A stretch of DNA of 64,000 nucleotides from Dehalobacter alkaniphilus (GTDB lineage Bacteria > Bacillota > Desulfitobacteriia > Desulfitobacteriales > Syntrophobotulaceae): assembly GCA_040500365.1 (NCBI GenBank), contig CP148031.1:2790001-2854000 (forward strand), in the 5' to 3' direction. Below the pieces are notes generated by a model, which was not told where the DNA came from, did not search any database, and saw only the letters and a program-made list of their open reading frames with translations. Shown here in pieces: positions 42,364 through 50,661 of this stretch. The translations under genes were made by a program, and so were the position numbers. The first letter of the stretch is position 1, and each line of letters begins with the position of its first letter.

Positions 42364-44856
42364 TTACCTCACAACGATATTCACCAGTTTACCCAGAACC
42401 GTGATCACTTTGATGACGGTTTTTCCTTCAAGGTGCTGTTTGACTTTTTCTGAAGACAGAATCATCTTTTCCAGTTCCTCTTTAGAAATTTCGGCTGGGA
42501 CCTGAACCTTGTCGCGAACTTTTCCGTTTACCTGGAGAATAATCGTGATCTCCTCTTCGATCAGCGCCGTCTCATCTTCAATGGGCCAGGCCTGTTTATG
42601 AATGCTTTCGGTGTTTCCAAGTTCTGCCCAGAGCTCTTCGGTGATATGCGGGGCAAACGGTGCCAAGATCTTCAGCAGTGTTTCAATGCCTTCTCTGGCA
42701 ACGGCCAGGTTGGCATCCTTTTCTTCTTTATACAGGTAAAGTGCGTTAACCAATTCCATAATGGAACTGATCGCGGTATTGAAATTAAATCTGCTGCCGA
42801 CATCATTGGTAACCTTCCTGATGGCACTGTGTGTGGTAAAACGCATTTGTTTGGCTTTGGCATCGAGCTCCGCGAAGGATTCACGTGCGGTACTGCCATT
42901 TCCTGCAGAAGCCAAGGCAGCTTGATACTGGACAATAAGCCGCCAGACACGGTTTAAAAAGCGATAGCAACCTTCAACACCCTGTTCGCTCCACTCCAGA
43001 TCCCGTTCAGGCGGGGCAGCAAACAGAATGAACATTCTGGCCGTGTCTGCACCATATTTGCTGATGATCTCCTCAGGGCTGACGACATTTCCTTTGGATT
43101 TGGACATCTTGGAACCGTCCATGCAGACCATTCCCTGGGTAAGCAGATTCGCAAACGGCTCATCCACCTGGAGGTAGCCAAAATCTCTCAGGGCTTTAGT
43201 AAAAAAGCGTGAATAGAGCAGATGCAGGATCGCATGCTCAACACCGCCGACATACTGGTCGACGTTCATCCATTTGGCCGTGTTTTTCTCGTCAAAAGCC
43301 TTATCCGGATTCCGCGGGTCACAATACCTCAGATAGTACCACGAAGAGCACATGAAGGTGTCCATCGTATCGGTTTCTCTTCTGGCAGGGCCTCCGCACT
43401 TCGTACAAGTTGTCTGCACAAAGCTCTGGGAAGTGGTCAGCGGATTCTCACCGGCCTTGAACACGACATCATCGGGCAGCAGCACCGGCAGCTGATCATC
43501 CGGCACAGGCACAACGCCGCACGTATCACAGTAAATCATCGGAATAGGCGCACCCCAATAGCGCTGACGGGAAATCAGCCAGTCTCTAAGGCGGTAATTG
43601 ATTTTACGCTCACCAAGCTGCAGCTTTTCCAGTTTGGCAGCCATCCTGTCCCAGGCCGTCCGGTTATCCAGTCCGTCAAAATCAAGGGAGTTGACCATGG
43701 TCCCGTCTTCAATATAAGCTTCTTTCATCGGCATATCTTTATCTGCAGCGGAAACTTTAGGATCAAGAATGACTCTCGCAATTGGCAGACCGTACTTCCC
43801 GGCAAAGGCAAAATCTCTTTCATCATGTCCCGGGACCCCCATAACAGCCCCGGTTCCATATTCGAGAAGAACGTAATTGGCAATCCAGATCGGGATCCTT
43901 TCTCCGCTTAATGGGTTGATGCAGTAGTGTCCGATAAACATCCCTTCTTTTTCTGCTTCCGATGAGGTTCTCGCAATTTCGTTCAAGCCTTTCATCTTCT
44001 CAATAAAAGCGAGCACACCTTGTTCATACTGTGTTCCTTTGACGAGCTGTGTAACCAGCGGATGTTCCGGGGCAAGAACCACATAGCTCACGCCAAAAAT
44101 CGTATCGACTCTGGTTGTGAATACAGTGATCATATCTGTGGTGCCTTCAATTTTAAATTTGGCTTCGGCTCCTTCAGAGCGGCCAATCCAGTTGCGCTGC
44201 ATGGTTTTTACTTTCTCCGGCCAGCCGGTGAGCTTATCGAGGTCGTTTAAGAGCTGTTCTGAATAATCCGTAATCTTGAAAAACCATTGTTCAAGATCTT
44301 TTTTGGTAACAGGTGTGTCGCAGCGCTCGCAGGCACCGTCCACGACCTGTTCGTTAGCCAACACTGTCGCGCAGGACGGGCACCAGTTTACAGCGGCCTT
44401 CTTCTTATAGACCAAACCATGTTTATAGAACTGATTAAAAATCCATTGCGTCCAGCGGTAATACTCGGGGTGGCAGGTAGCAACTTCTCTATCCCAATCG
44501 TAGGAAATACCCATTTCCTGAAGCTGTCGCTTCATGTTCGCAATATTTTTCCAGGTCCACTCTGCCGGCGGTGTCTGATGCTTGATCGCGGCGTTTTCAG
44601 CGGGAAGGCCGAAGGCATCCCAGCCAATCGGGTGCAGCACATCATAGCCCTGCATCCTTTTGAAGCGGGCAATCACATCAACGATCGAATAATTGCGGAC
44701 ATGTCCCATATGTAAGTTTCCAGATGGGTATGGAAACATGGCAAGTGCATAGAACTTTTCTTTACCGTTATTCTCCTCAGTTTTTCCTGCTTTGTTCTCC
44801 AGCCAGGCTTTCTGCCATTTTGACTCAATCTCGTTGAACAAATATCTTTCCTGCAT
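42364..44856 (-). CDS. leuS: Leucyl-tRNA synthetase
   Basis: This class I synthetase charges tRNA-Leu (830 aa). The signature is HMGH in FPYPSGNLHMGHVRNYSIVD, an editing domain lies at about 220-410 (TTRVDTIFGVSY), and KMSKSKGNVVSPEE lies near 575-590, followed by the anticodon domain and a C-terminal domain ending KTVIKVITVLGKLVNIVV. The frame is open 41 codons further upstream into the T-box. The ATG at 44856 has GGAGG at good spacing and the usual QERYLFNEIE start. Confidence 0.97.
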   Translation of the reverse strand: MQERYLFNEIESKWQKAWLENKAGKTEENNGKEKFYALAMFPYPSGNLHMGHVRNYSIVDVIARFKRMQGYDVLHPIGWDAFGLPAENAAIKHQTPPAEWTWKNIANMKRQLQEMGISYDWDREVATCHPEYYRWTQWIFNQFYKHGLVYKKKAAVNWCPSCATVLANEQVVDGACERCDTPVTKKDLEQWFFKITDYSEQLLNDLDKLTGWPEKVKTMQRNWIGRSEGAEAKFKIEGTTDMITVFTTRVDTIFGVSYVVLAPEHPLVTQLVKGTQYEQGVLAFIEKMKGLNEIARTSSEAEKEGMFIGHYCINPLSGERIPIWIANYVLLEYGTGAVMGVPGHDERDFAFAGKYGLPIARVILDPKVSAADKDMPMKEAYIEDGTMVNSLDFDGLDNRTAWDRMAAKLEKLQLGERKINYRLRDWLISRQRYWGAPIPMIYCDTCGVVPVPDDQLPVLLPDDVVFKAGENPLTTSQSFVQTTCTKCGGPARRETDTMDTFMCSSWYYLRYCDPRNPDKAFDEKNTAKWMNVDQYVGGVEHAILHLLYSRFFTKALRDFGYLQVDEPFANLLTQGMVCMDGSKMSKSKGNVVSPEEIISKYGADTARMFILFAAPPERDLEWSEQGVEGCYRFLNRVWRLIVQYQAALASAGNGSTARESFAELDAKAKQMRFTTHSAIRKVTNDVGSRFNFNTAISSIMELVNALYLYKEEKDANLAVAREGIETLLKILAPFAPHITEELWAELGNTESIHKQAWPIEDETALIEEEITIILQVNGKVRDKVQVPAEISKEELEKMILSSEKVKQHLEGKTVIKVITVLGKLVNIVVR

Positions 44857-44959
44857 AGATCCGACCTCCAAAGTTCTTTCCAACAGAACAGCCTTTAGTT
44901 GTTCTGCCTTATGTTTCAAATGTTCATTCTTCTGGTAGATATTACTAGTCCAAAAATAG

Positions 44960-45175
44960 ATAAAAACCCCCATCCCCAAGGGACGAGAGTTTGCTCCCGC
45001 GGTACCACCCTAATTCTGTGCGCTTAAAGATTATAACGGTTCTCACCGGCATCCGTTGCTGCCCGGACACTGCTCAGGAACGAGTTCCCCGCCTGGTGAA
45101 AACGGCTCACACCAACCGCCGTCTCTCTGATCCATCCCTTTCAGGTACTGCTTTCCTTCAAAGCGTAAAAATATT
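44960..45175 (-). ncRNA. T-box leader of leuS (Leu, CTC specifier)
   Basis: On the minus strand: AGTA in GAAAGCAGTACCTG, the AGAGAG motif, GGTTGGTGTGAGCCG, and a specifier loop GGGGAACTCGTTCC with CTC at 45082-45084. The antiterminator AGGGTGGTACCGCGG is at 44998-45012. The terminator follows, with CGTCCC pairing with GGGATG, then GGGGTTTTT. CTC is a leucine codon, in agreement with the gene. Confidence 0.95.
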
Positions 45176-45211
45176 AGATTGGATATCCAAATTAATTATT
45201 CAATCGTTTAA

Positions 45212-45235
45212 TTTTAATTCTATATAGAATTAAAA
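45212..45235. repeat. 24-bp perfect AT palindrome after rsfS
   Basis: TTTTAATTCTAT and its exact complement, without a loop, lie two bases beyond the rsfS stop. It could be a weak bidirectional terminator between rsfS and the leuS leader. A second, 12-bp palindrome TTGGATATCCAA is at 45179-45190. Confidence 0.6.
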
Positions 45236-45236
45236 A

Positions 45237-45584
45237 TCAATTATCTAATACGACTTCCCGGGCATCGCCCCACAGTCTTTCCAGACTATAAAACTCTCTG
45301 GTATCTGGTGTCATAATATGTATAACCAGATCACCACAGTCGATCAGCACCCACTGAGCTTCAGGAAGCCCTTCTATCCTTAAGACCGAAAGCCCGATCT
45401 CGGGTAATTTTTCTGCAAGGTACTCGGTAATTGCTTTGGTCTGAGTCGTGCTGTTTCCCGTGGCAATCATAAAATAATCTGCAATGACGGATATTCCCTT
45501 TAAGTCAAGGGTCAGAATATTTCTGCCTCTTTTATCGTCAATAAAGTCAACTACTTTCTGCAACTGGTCATGACTTATTTCCAA
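45237..45584 (-). CDS. rsfS: Ribosomal silencing factor RsfS
   Basis: RsfS binds ribosomal protein L14 and blocks joining of the subunits under starvation. The 115-aa protein shows GISVIADYFMIATGNSTTQ and GDLVIHIMTPDTREFYSLERLWGD (about residues 30-48 and 83-106), both diagnostic. The start is TTG with GGAGG 7 nt upstream. It follows yqeK by 3 bp in the nadD-yqeK-rsfS order. Confidence 0.96.
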   Translation of the reverse strand: MEISHDQLQKVVDFIDDKRGRNILTLDLKGISVIADYFMIATGNSTTQTKAITEYLAEKLPEIGLSVLRIEGLPEAQWVLIDCGDLVIHIMTPDTREFYSLERLWGDAREVVLDN

Positions 45585-45587
45585 ATT

Positions 45588-46172
45588 CTAACCTCCTTTA
45601 GACGCTTTTCCATTTTTCAAATCTTCATACATCAGAATCGTCAGCGGATGAATCGGTTTATTGTTCTCCTTCAGATAGCACAAGGTATGCTCCACACAAG
45701 CCAGTGTACCTGTCATAAGGTCATAATACAACTTCTGACGAAGCTTGTCTACACCGGGAAAATCCCTCCCGGGTTCCGTGAGATCGGCACTGTAAATCAA
45801 CATTTCCAGAGGGGACATACCCGGTCTCCCCAAGGTATGATTCGCAACCGCATTCAGGACATCCTCGTTTTTTATGGCGTAAAGGTTCCGCAGCATATAC
45901 GCTGCGACTCTTCCGTGAATGACCTGGGGAATTTCCAGATCTTCCGGATAAAGAATAAGGTTCCATTCCCGGGCTTTTTTCAGCTGCTCTAAATAAATAT
46001 ACTCCTTAGCCAGGTCATGGGTAAGCGCAGCTAAACCCGCGTCTCCCTCTTTTACACCGAACTTCGGGGCAAGTTCCACGGCCAGAGCCTCTACCCCAAG
46101 CGTGTGCTGAAATCTTTCCAGCGAAAGTTTTTGTGAGGCTAAAGTTCTGAAATATTCCAGCCGGTCGTTCAC
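45588..46172 (-). CDS. yqeK: HD-domain hydrolase YqeK (Ap4A hydrolase type)
   Basis: YqeK is an HD phosphohydrolase; characterised members split diadenosine tetraphosphate symmetrically. The 194-aa protein has RFQHTLGVEALAVELA, AALTHDLAKEY (the HD pair), VIHGRVAAYML and NHTLGRPGMSPLEMLIYSAD (near 110-130). I start at the GTG 46172 because AGAGAGG lies 9 nt upstream; a TTG three codons earlier is the alternative. Confidence 0.9.
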   Translation of the reverse strand: MNDRLEYFRTLASQKLSLERFQHTLGVEALAVELAPKFGVKEGDAGLAALTHDLAKEYIYLEQLKKAREWNLILYPEDLEIPQVIHGRVAAYMLRNLYAIKNEDVLNAVANHTLGRPGMSPLEMLIYSADLTEPGRDFPGVDKLRQKLYYDLMTGTLACVEHTLCYLKENNKPIHPLTILMYEDLKNGKASKGG

Positions 46173-46181
46173 AACGTTCAA

Positions 46182-46474
46182 CCTCTCTTATTTTACCGCT
46201 CCTTGCCATCCATGGCGCCGGCAGCTTTATACCATCCTTAGTAACGCTGCACCGTAAAAGCTATTTAACGCTTCACCCTTCCATGGACATCGCGGCATTA
46301 GGCCACCCATGGGCGTCATACAAGAATACGGTACAGTTTGCTGTACCGTATTCTCTCGGGTCCAGGGTCCGAAAATGTAAGATAAACCAGGATTCTTCAT
46401 GTGCTATTTATATAGAGTCCTACGACTCATTAAAGATCAGAATTTATCTTAACAGAAACCCCTAACCAAAAACA
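46182..46474. repeat. Non-coding gap with intergenic repeat copy B and a hairpin
   Basis: No gene is visible. The part 46240-46310 shares AACGCTGCAC, GCTATTTAACGCTTCAC and CCATGGACATCGCGGCAT with copy A at 34611-34690. Several CCATGG-centred short palindromes are present. Confidence 0.6.
46323..46354. terminator. 14-bp hairpin downstream of the RRM gene
   Basis: AGAATACGGTACAG and its exact complement flank the loop TTTG. There is no clean T run on either strand. It may end the RRM transcript (minus strand) or protect its 3' end. Confidence 0.5.
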
Positions 46475-46729
46475 TTAGACAGTTTGGCGAGGTCTCGCTT
46501 CGTTTACTGTCAATGAACGGTCATTGAACTCGCTACCGTTAAGTTCTTCTGCTAAGCGCTCGGCATCCTCTGAAGCAACTTCTACAAAGCCAAAGCCTCT
46601 TGAGCGACCGGTTTCTCTGTCGGTAATGATTCTGCTGCCGATTACATTGCCAAACCGAGCAAAGTACTCAGTCAGTTCCTCTGAAGTCGTACTCCAGGGG
46701 AGATTGCCCACGTACAGGGTTTTTGTCAT
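46475..46729 (-). CDS. RRM-domain RNA-binding protein
   Basis: A single RNA-recognition motif of 84 aa. RNP2 is LYVGNLPW near the N-terminus and RNP1 is RSRGFGFVEV near residue 48. Small RRM proteins of this kind are best known from cyanobacteria, and their targets in Firmicutes are unknown. The longer frame to 46780 is ignored because GAGGTG precedes the ATG at 46729. It stands alone, flanked by non-coding gaps. Confidence 0.92.
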   Translation of the reverse strand: MTKTLYVGNLPWSTTSEELTEYFARFGNVIGSRIITDRETGRSRGFGFVEVASEDAERLAEELNGSEFNDRSLTVNEARPRQTV

Positions 46730-46819
46730 GGAATTCACCTCTAAAATAATTTTGTTTATTTTGTTTATAGTATGAAACAACTATTACTATAGTATACAAT
46801 CCTATCGGAAGTCAAATGT

Positions 46820-47461
46820 TTATTTACTGATGTAAATATTATTTTCTATGATGAAACGCCGTACTTCTTCTGGAAGCAAATAACGAATAGACTTGTTATT
46901 CCAGATCCTTTTTCTGATATCTGTCGAAGATATAGCCAGAGCGGGAATTTCCATCTCGAATATTCTGTTTTGGGCATAAGGATATCTGTCAAATAATTCT
47001 CCCAAAAAACCACCAATTTCATACCCCGGTCTTGAAGCCCCGATAATTTTGGATATTCCAATAATTCCTTCTGCTTCCCTCCAGCTCAAAATATCCCGGA
47101 GCGCATCCGAACCGGTGATAAAAAAAAGTTCCTGTTCGGGGAACAACAGATGCAGGGCTTTTAAGGTGTCATAGGTGTATGAAGGGCCTTCCCTGTCGAT
47201 CTCAATTCTGGATGCAATAAAATCCTCATTGTCGCGGATAGATATTTCGACCATTGCAAAACGCAGATCCGAATTTGCAATCTGGTGATCGACTTTATGC
47301 GGAGGAATGCCTGTGGGGATGAATAAGACCTTATCAAGCGCAAATTCGACCCTGGCTGTCTCCGCAGCCACCAGATGGCCGTAATGAATTGGATTAAACG
47401 TTCCTCCCATGATGCCAATCCGGCATCCGCCAGCGATTGACTCTCGAACACTCCGTTCCAT
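46820..47461 (-). CDS. nadD: Nicotinate-nucleotide adenylyltransferase
   Basis: NadD makes nicotinic acid adenine dinucleotide in NAD synthesis. The 213-aa protein has the nucleotidyltransferase motif IGIMGGTFNPIHYGHLVAA with the HxGH-type His, FITGSDALRDILSW and the C-terminal ISSTDIRKRI. An extra 13 residues precede the family core. GGAG precedes the ATG. It lies in the conserved yhbY-nadD-yqeK-rsfS order, with the RRM gene inserted. Confidence 0.95.
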   Translation of the reverse strand: MERSVRESIAGGCRIGIMGGTFNPIHYGHLVAAETARVEFALDKVLFIPTGIPPHKVDHQIANSDLRFAMVEISIRDNEDFIASRIEIDREGPSYTYDTLKALHLLFPEQELFFITGSDALRDILSWREAEGIIGISKIIGASRPGYEIGGFLGELFDRYPYAQNRIFEMEIPALAISSTDIRKRIWNNKSIRYLLPEEVRRFIIENNIYISK

Positions 47462-47494
47462 TATTTATCTCCTAAATTTTTATTATTAAGGCAA

Positions 47495-47527
47495 GTCTCC
47501 GTAACGCTGTCTATACATTACGGAGAC
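47495..47527. repeat. 10-bp inverted repeat upstream of nadD
   Basis: GTCTCCGTAA and TTACGGAGAC enclose a 13-nt loop. The loop and right arm (CTGTCTATACATTACGGAGA) are almost repeated at 55393-55416, so this belongs to a dispersed intergenic element. Confidence 0.65.
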
Positions 47528-47607
47528 TGATCTCAGGAGAATACTTAAGTAAAATATGCTGAGAAATATCCCGCCTGCAAATTGTCCTCACTTACCAGAA
47601 AGATAGG

Positions 47608-47898
47608 TCAGGGCAGCTCTATTTTTGGTTTTTCGCTGGCCTTCCGATAGAGCAGAAAATTCCGCCCGATCACCTGAACCAATTCTGAACGGGTAGCTTC
47701 GGCCAGCCCGGAGGCGATATTTTTCGGGTCATCGGCACAATTCTGGAGCGCCCGTCCTTTAATCAGCTCTCTTGCCTCCAACGCATCGGCGGCCTGTTTA
47801 ATCATATTATCTGTAATTTCATCTTTGCCAACGATTAAAATGGGTTCCATTTCATTCCCCATAGCCCTTAAAAACCTTTTCTGTTTGCCTGTCAGCAT
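47608..47898 (-). CDS. yhbY: CRM-domain ribosome assembly protein YhbY
   Basis: A 96-aa CRM-domain RNA-binding protein associated with pre-50S particles. LTGKQKRFLRAMGNEMEPIL, then IVGKDEITDNMIKQ and the C-terminal VQVIGRNFLLYRKASEKPKIEL are typical. AGGGAGG precedes the ATG. The start is 1 bp from the obg stop. Confidence 0.94.
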   Translation of the reverse strand: MLTGKQKRFLRAMGNEMEPILIVGKDEITDNMIKQAADALEARELIKGRALQNCADDPKNIASGLAEATRSELVQVIGRNFLLYRKASEKPKIELP

Positions 47899-47899
47899 G

Positions 47900-49177
47900 C
47901 TATTGTCCTCCCTCCGACCATTCCAACTCCAACTTTCCGATCGATACTTTATTGCCTTCTTTGATCCCCTGTTCCTTCAGTGCATCGTCGACTCCCATCA
48001 CTTTAAGGATATTCTGGAAGCGCATGATACCGTCATCCGTATCGAGGTAGGCCATCGCCGCATGTCTTTCAATCTCTTTGCCTGTAATGATATACATGCC
48101 GTCTTCACGCGTAATGACAAATCTGTCCTCGCTTTGGACCTGAACCATGCGATGTTCATCAGGATCAGCTGAAAGTCCAATCAGCGGTACTTCAGGAAGA
48201 ATTTGTATCATCTTGTGCAGTAATTTATCGATTCCCTCTCCGGTTACCGCCGAAATTGGGTAGATTTCATAGGCATCCCCAAATTCCTCGTGAAGACGCC
48301 GGAGGTTCTCCTCGGAACCGTTAACATCAATTTTGTTCGGAACAACCAGCATCGGCCTTTCAGCAAGAGCTGGACTGTGCAGTTTGAGTTCCTGGTTGAT
48401 GATTTTAAAGTCTTCCAGCGGGTCTCTGCCCTCGGAACCTGAAATGTCCAGGATATGAAGAAGCAGTCTGGTACGCTCGATATGACGCAGAAATTCATGT
48501 CCAAGTCCTGCGCCGGAATGAGCCCCTTCGATAATTCCCGGGATATCCGCCATGACAAAACTCTCATCCTCTACCTGAACGACGCCAAGATTTGGTACCA
48601 GGGTCGTGAAATGATAGTCTGCGATTTTTGGACGGGCAGCCGATACCCTCGAGATCAGTGTGGATTTTCCGACGTTTGGGAATCCGACCAGGCCGACATC
48701 TGCCAGAAGCTTCAGTTCAAACAGAAGCCAAAGCTCTTCCCCTGGTTCTCCGCGCTCCGCCACTGTAGGAGCCTTGTTTGTATTACTCATAAAACGGGCA
48801 TTTCCACGGCCGCCGCGGCCGCCTTTGGCAATGGTGACCCTTTGCCCATGCCGGGTAAGATCAGCCAAAATTTCGCCTGTACCTTCATTTTTGATTATCG
48901 TTCCCGCCGGTATACGCAACACCAGGTTTTCTGCTCCTTTCCCGTGCATATCCTTGCCTTGCCCGTGTTCGCCGCGGTCTGCCTTATAATGGCGGCGATA
49001 GCGGAAATCCACCAGGGTCCGCAGGCCCTCATCCGCTTCGAGGATGATATCCCCGCCACGGCCGCCGTCTCCGCCATTAGGCCCTCCCAACGGGACATAC
49101 TTCTCCCTGCGGAAAGATACAGCTCCTGCTCCACCGTCTCCAGCTTTTACATATATTTTTGCGCGATCATAAAACAT
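47900..49177 (-). CDS. obg: GTPase Obg
   Basis: Obg is an essential GTPase for 50S assembly and, in Bacillus, for sporulation onset. The 425-aa protein has the Gly-rich OBG fold (residues 1-158), the G domain with GFPNVGKSTLIS near 165, DIPGIIEGAH and NKIDV, and the C-terminal OCT domain. It follows spo0B in the standard rplU-rpmA-spo0B-obg order. Confidence 0.97.
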   Translation of the reverse strand: MFYDRAKIYVKAGDGGAGAVSFRREKYVPLGGPNGGDGGRGGDIILEADEGLRTLVDFRYRRHYKADRGEHGQGKDMHGKGAENLVLRIPAGTIIKNEGTGEILADLTRHGQRVTIAKGGRGGRGNARFMSNTNKAPTVAERGEPGEELWLLFELKLLADVGLVGFPNVGKSTLISRVSAARPKIADYHFTTLVPNLGVVQVEDESFVMADIPGIIEGAHSGAGLGHEFLRHIERTRLLLHILDISGSEGRDPLEDFKIINQELKLHSPALAERPMLVVPNKIDVNGSEENLRRLHEEFGDAYEIYPISAVTGEGIDKLLHKMIQILPEVPLIGLSADPDEHRMVQVQSEDRFVITREDGMYIITGKEIERHAAMAYLDTDDGIMRFQNILKVMGVDDALKEQGIKEGNKVSIGKLELEWSEGGQ

Positions 49178-49205
49178 TCGTTAACCCCTTCATTCGGATT
49201 TTTCT

Positions 49206-49290
49206 AAAGAAAACTTGGCTGGCGCCAAGCCTTTGGCGTCAGCCTTAGCTGCGCTTAGACCTATCAGAAAGTAACTCATGCTTTCTGATA
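49206..49290. repeat. Two hairpins between spo0B and obg
   Basis: One hairpin is GGCGCCAAGCC / GGCGTC-type (about 49220-49241). The other is CTATCAGAAAG / CTTTCTGATAG at about 49260-49290, the latter overlapping the last codons of spo0B. Neither has a clear T run. They may set relative expression of spo0B and obg. Confidence 0.45.
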
Positions 49291-49788
49291 GACTGGGGAA
49301 TATACATTCTGCTCAAAAAGATTGTCTTCTTTATATAGTCTGAATTCGCAGGAAAATCCTCCGTCGACAACGCCGAACTGGATTTTTGCTGTTAATGTTT
49401 CAACATCCTGATCTCCCTGCACGAATAGGTCTAAACAGTCTTTAGTGTATCCAGAAAAACTCAGGGCATATTCTTCCTGCCAATGATCAAGCCAAAATTC
49501 TTCTTTTTTCATTTCCGGAGGAAAATCCAACACAAATTCTGCACCTTTCAGACGCAGCTTAAAATACCATCCCAGGAGAATCCCAAGCAGTGTTTTTTGG
49601 CCAATCTTGTAAATATCTTGCTGCGGCCGAATCTCCACCAGGACTTCATCAATATAAGCCAACGCTTTGTCCGGCATATTCAGCTGCAAATACCCCTTGA
49701 TGACCTGAAAATAATTCAGAAAATCATGCCGAAGGATCTGGAAATTATCCAACTGCTCATAAAGGATCTTTTTATCAAGATTGACCAT
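49276..49788 (-). CDS. spo0B: Sporulation phosphotransferase-like protein Spo0B
   Basis: A 170-aa Spo0B-type protein. The N-terminal helical hairpin holds LRHDFLNYFQVIKGYLQL with H21 in the position of the phosphorylated His, and a degenerate ATPase-like domain follows. In Bacillus, Spo0B relays phosphate from Spo0F to Spo0A. In many clostridia the relay is absent, so the role here is uncertain. GTGAGGAG precedes the ATG at 49788; the frame extends six codons further. Position between rpmA and obg supports the name. Confidence 0.82.
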   Translation of the reverse strand: MVNLDKKILYEQLDNFQILRHDFLNYFQVIKGYLQLNMPDKALAYIDEVLVEIRPQQDIYKIGQKTLLGILLGWYFKLRLKGAEFVLDFPPEMKKEEFWLDHWQEEYALSFSGYTKDCLDLFVQGDQDVETLTAKIQFGVVDGGFSCEFRLYKEDNLFEQNVYSPVYQKA

Positions 49789-49864
49789 TTTTCTTCTCCT
49801 CACCAAAGATAATTAACAATAAAACATACCCCCGGGCTAACCCAGGGGTATGACGTGTAATCTG

Positions 49865-50140
49865 TTATTGGGCTTGAGTAATCCCGTTTTCCGCATGAAC
49901 ACTTACCTGCTTGCGGAATTTATCTTTGCGTTCGAACTTTACGTAACCATCTGTGAGCGCGAACAGCGTATCATCTTTGCCGATGCCGCAGTTTTTGCCA
50001 GGATGGAGTTTGGTTCCACGTTGGCGAACAAGAATATTTCCTGCCAAAACGTACTGTCCGTCAGAGCGTTTGACTCCGAGTCTTTGCGCATTACTGTCTC
50101 TGCCGTTTCGTGTACTTCCTACACCTTTCTTGTGGGCCAT
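49865..50140 (-). CDS. rpmA: 50S ribosomal protein L27
   Basis: L27 contacts the peptidyl transferase centre through its N-terminal tail. The 91-aa product begins directly MAHKKGVGSTRNGRD, with no extension before AHKKG. Most Firmicutes have about nine extra residues cleaved by the protease Prp, whose gene normally lies between rplU and rpmA. Here both the extension and the prp gene are missing. GGAGGTGATC precedes the ATG at 50140. Confidence 0.97.
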   Translation of the reverse strand: MAHKKGVGSTRNGRDSNAQRLGVKRSDGQYVLAGNILVRQRGTKLHPGKNCGIGKDDTLFALTDGYVKFERKDKFRKQVSVHAENGITQAQ

Positions 50141-50190
50141 GAAGATCACCTCCTAAAAAGAACATGCTGATCGTATTCTAATTTCAACCA

Positions 50191-50502
50191 TTAAGCATTG
50201 ATTGTTTCAATTGAAAGCTTCGTGTAAGGCTGACGATGGCCTTTTTTAACACGAACGTGTTTTTTGGGTTTATAACGGAATGCAATGACTTTGTCGCCTT
50301 TGCCCTGTTCCAGAACTTTTGCGACAACTGTCACGCCGTCAACAACTGGAGCTCCAACCGTTACATTACCATCTTTTTCAACAAGCAGTACCTGATTCAG
50401 GTCGAGAACCTGGCCGACAGCTACATCAAGTTTTTCAACATTGACGACATCGCCTTCCTTGACTCTGTACTGTTTGCCTCCTGTTTCGATAATTACATAC
50501 AT
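50191..50502 (-). CDS. rplU: 50S ribosomal protein L21
   Basis: A 103-aa protein starting MYVIIETGGKQYRVKEGDVV and ending in KKGHRQPYTKLSIETINA, full length for L21. It lies 50 bp upstream of rpmA with no gene between them. Expression is probably set by the leader described separately. Confidence 0.97.
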   Translation of the reverse strand: MYVIIETGGKQYRVKEGDVVNVEKLDVAVGQVLDLNQVLLVEKDGNVTVGAPVVDGVTVVAKVLEQGKGDKVIAFRYKPKKHVRVKKGHRQPYTKLSIETINA

Positions 50503-50640
50503 TTTACTACACCTCCCAGTCCCAGACTCGCCTGCGTAGGTCAGCCCGCTGCCGCTTAAACGGCAAGAAACCAGTTCATACCTAATAAGTGCGGTTGTGG
50601 TGAGAAGCCACCACGTTCTAACATTTTAGCATTTTTCCTT
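50503..50640 (-). ncRNA. Candidate L21 leader RNA
   Basis: The minus-strand sequence before rplU has the hairpins GTGGTGGCTTCTCACCAC and TTGCCGTTTAAGCGGCAG, followed by GAGTCTGGGACTGGGAGG close to the start codon. Position and motif style resemble the Firmicutes L21 leader, a ribosomal-protein autoregulatory element. The assignment is by memory of the family. Confidence 0.65.
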
Positions 50641-50661
50641 ATATTCGTCAATCAGTTGATC

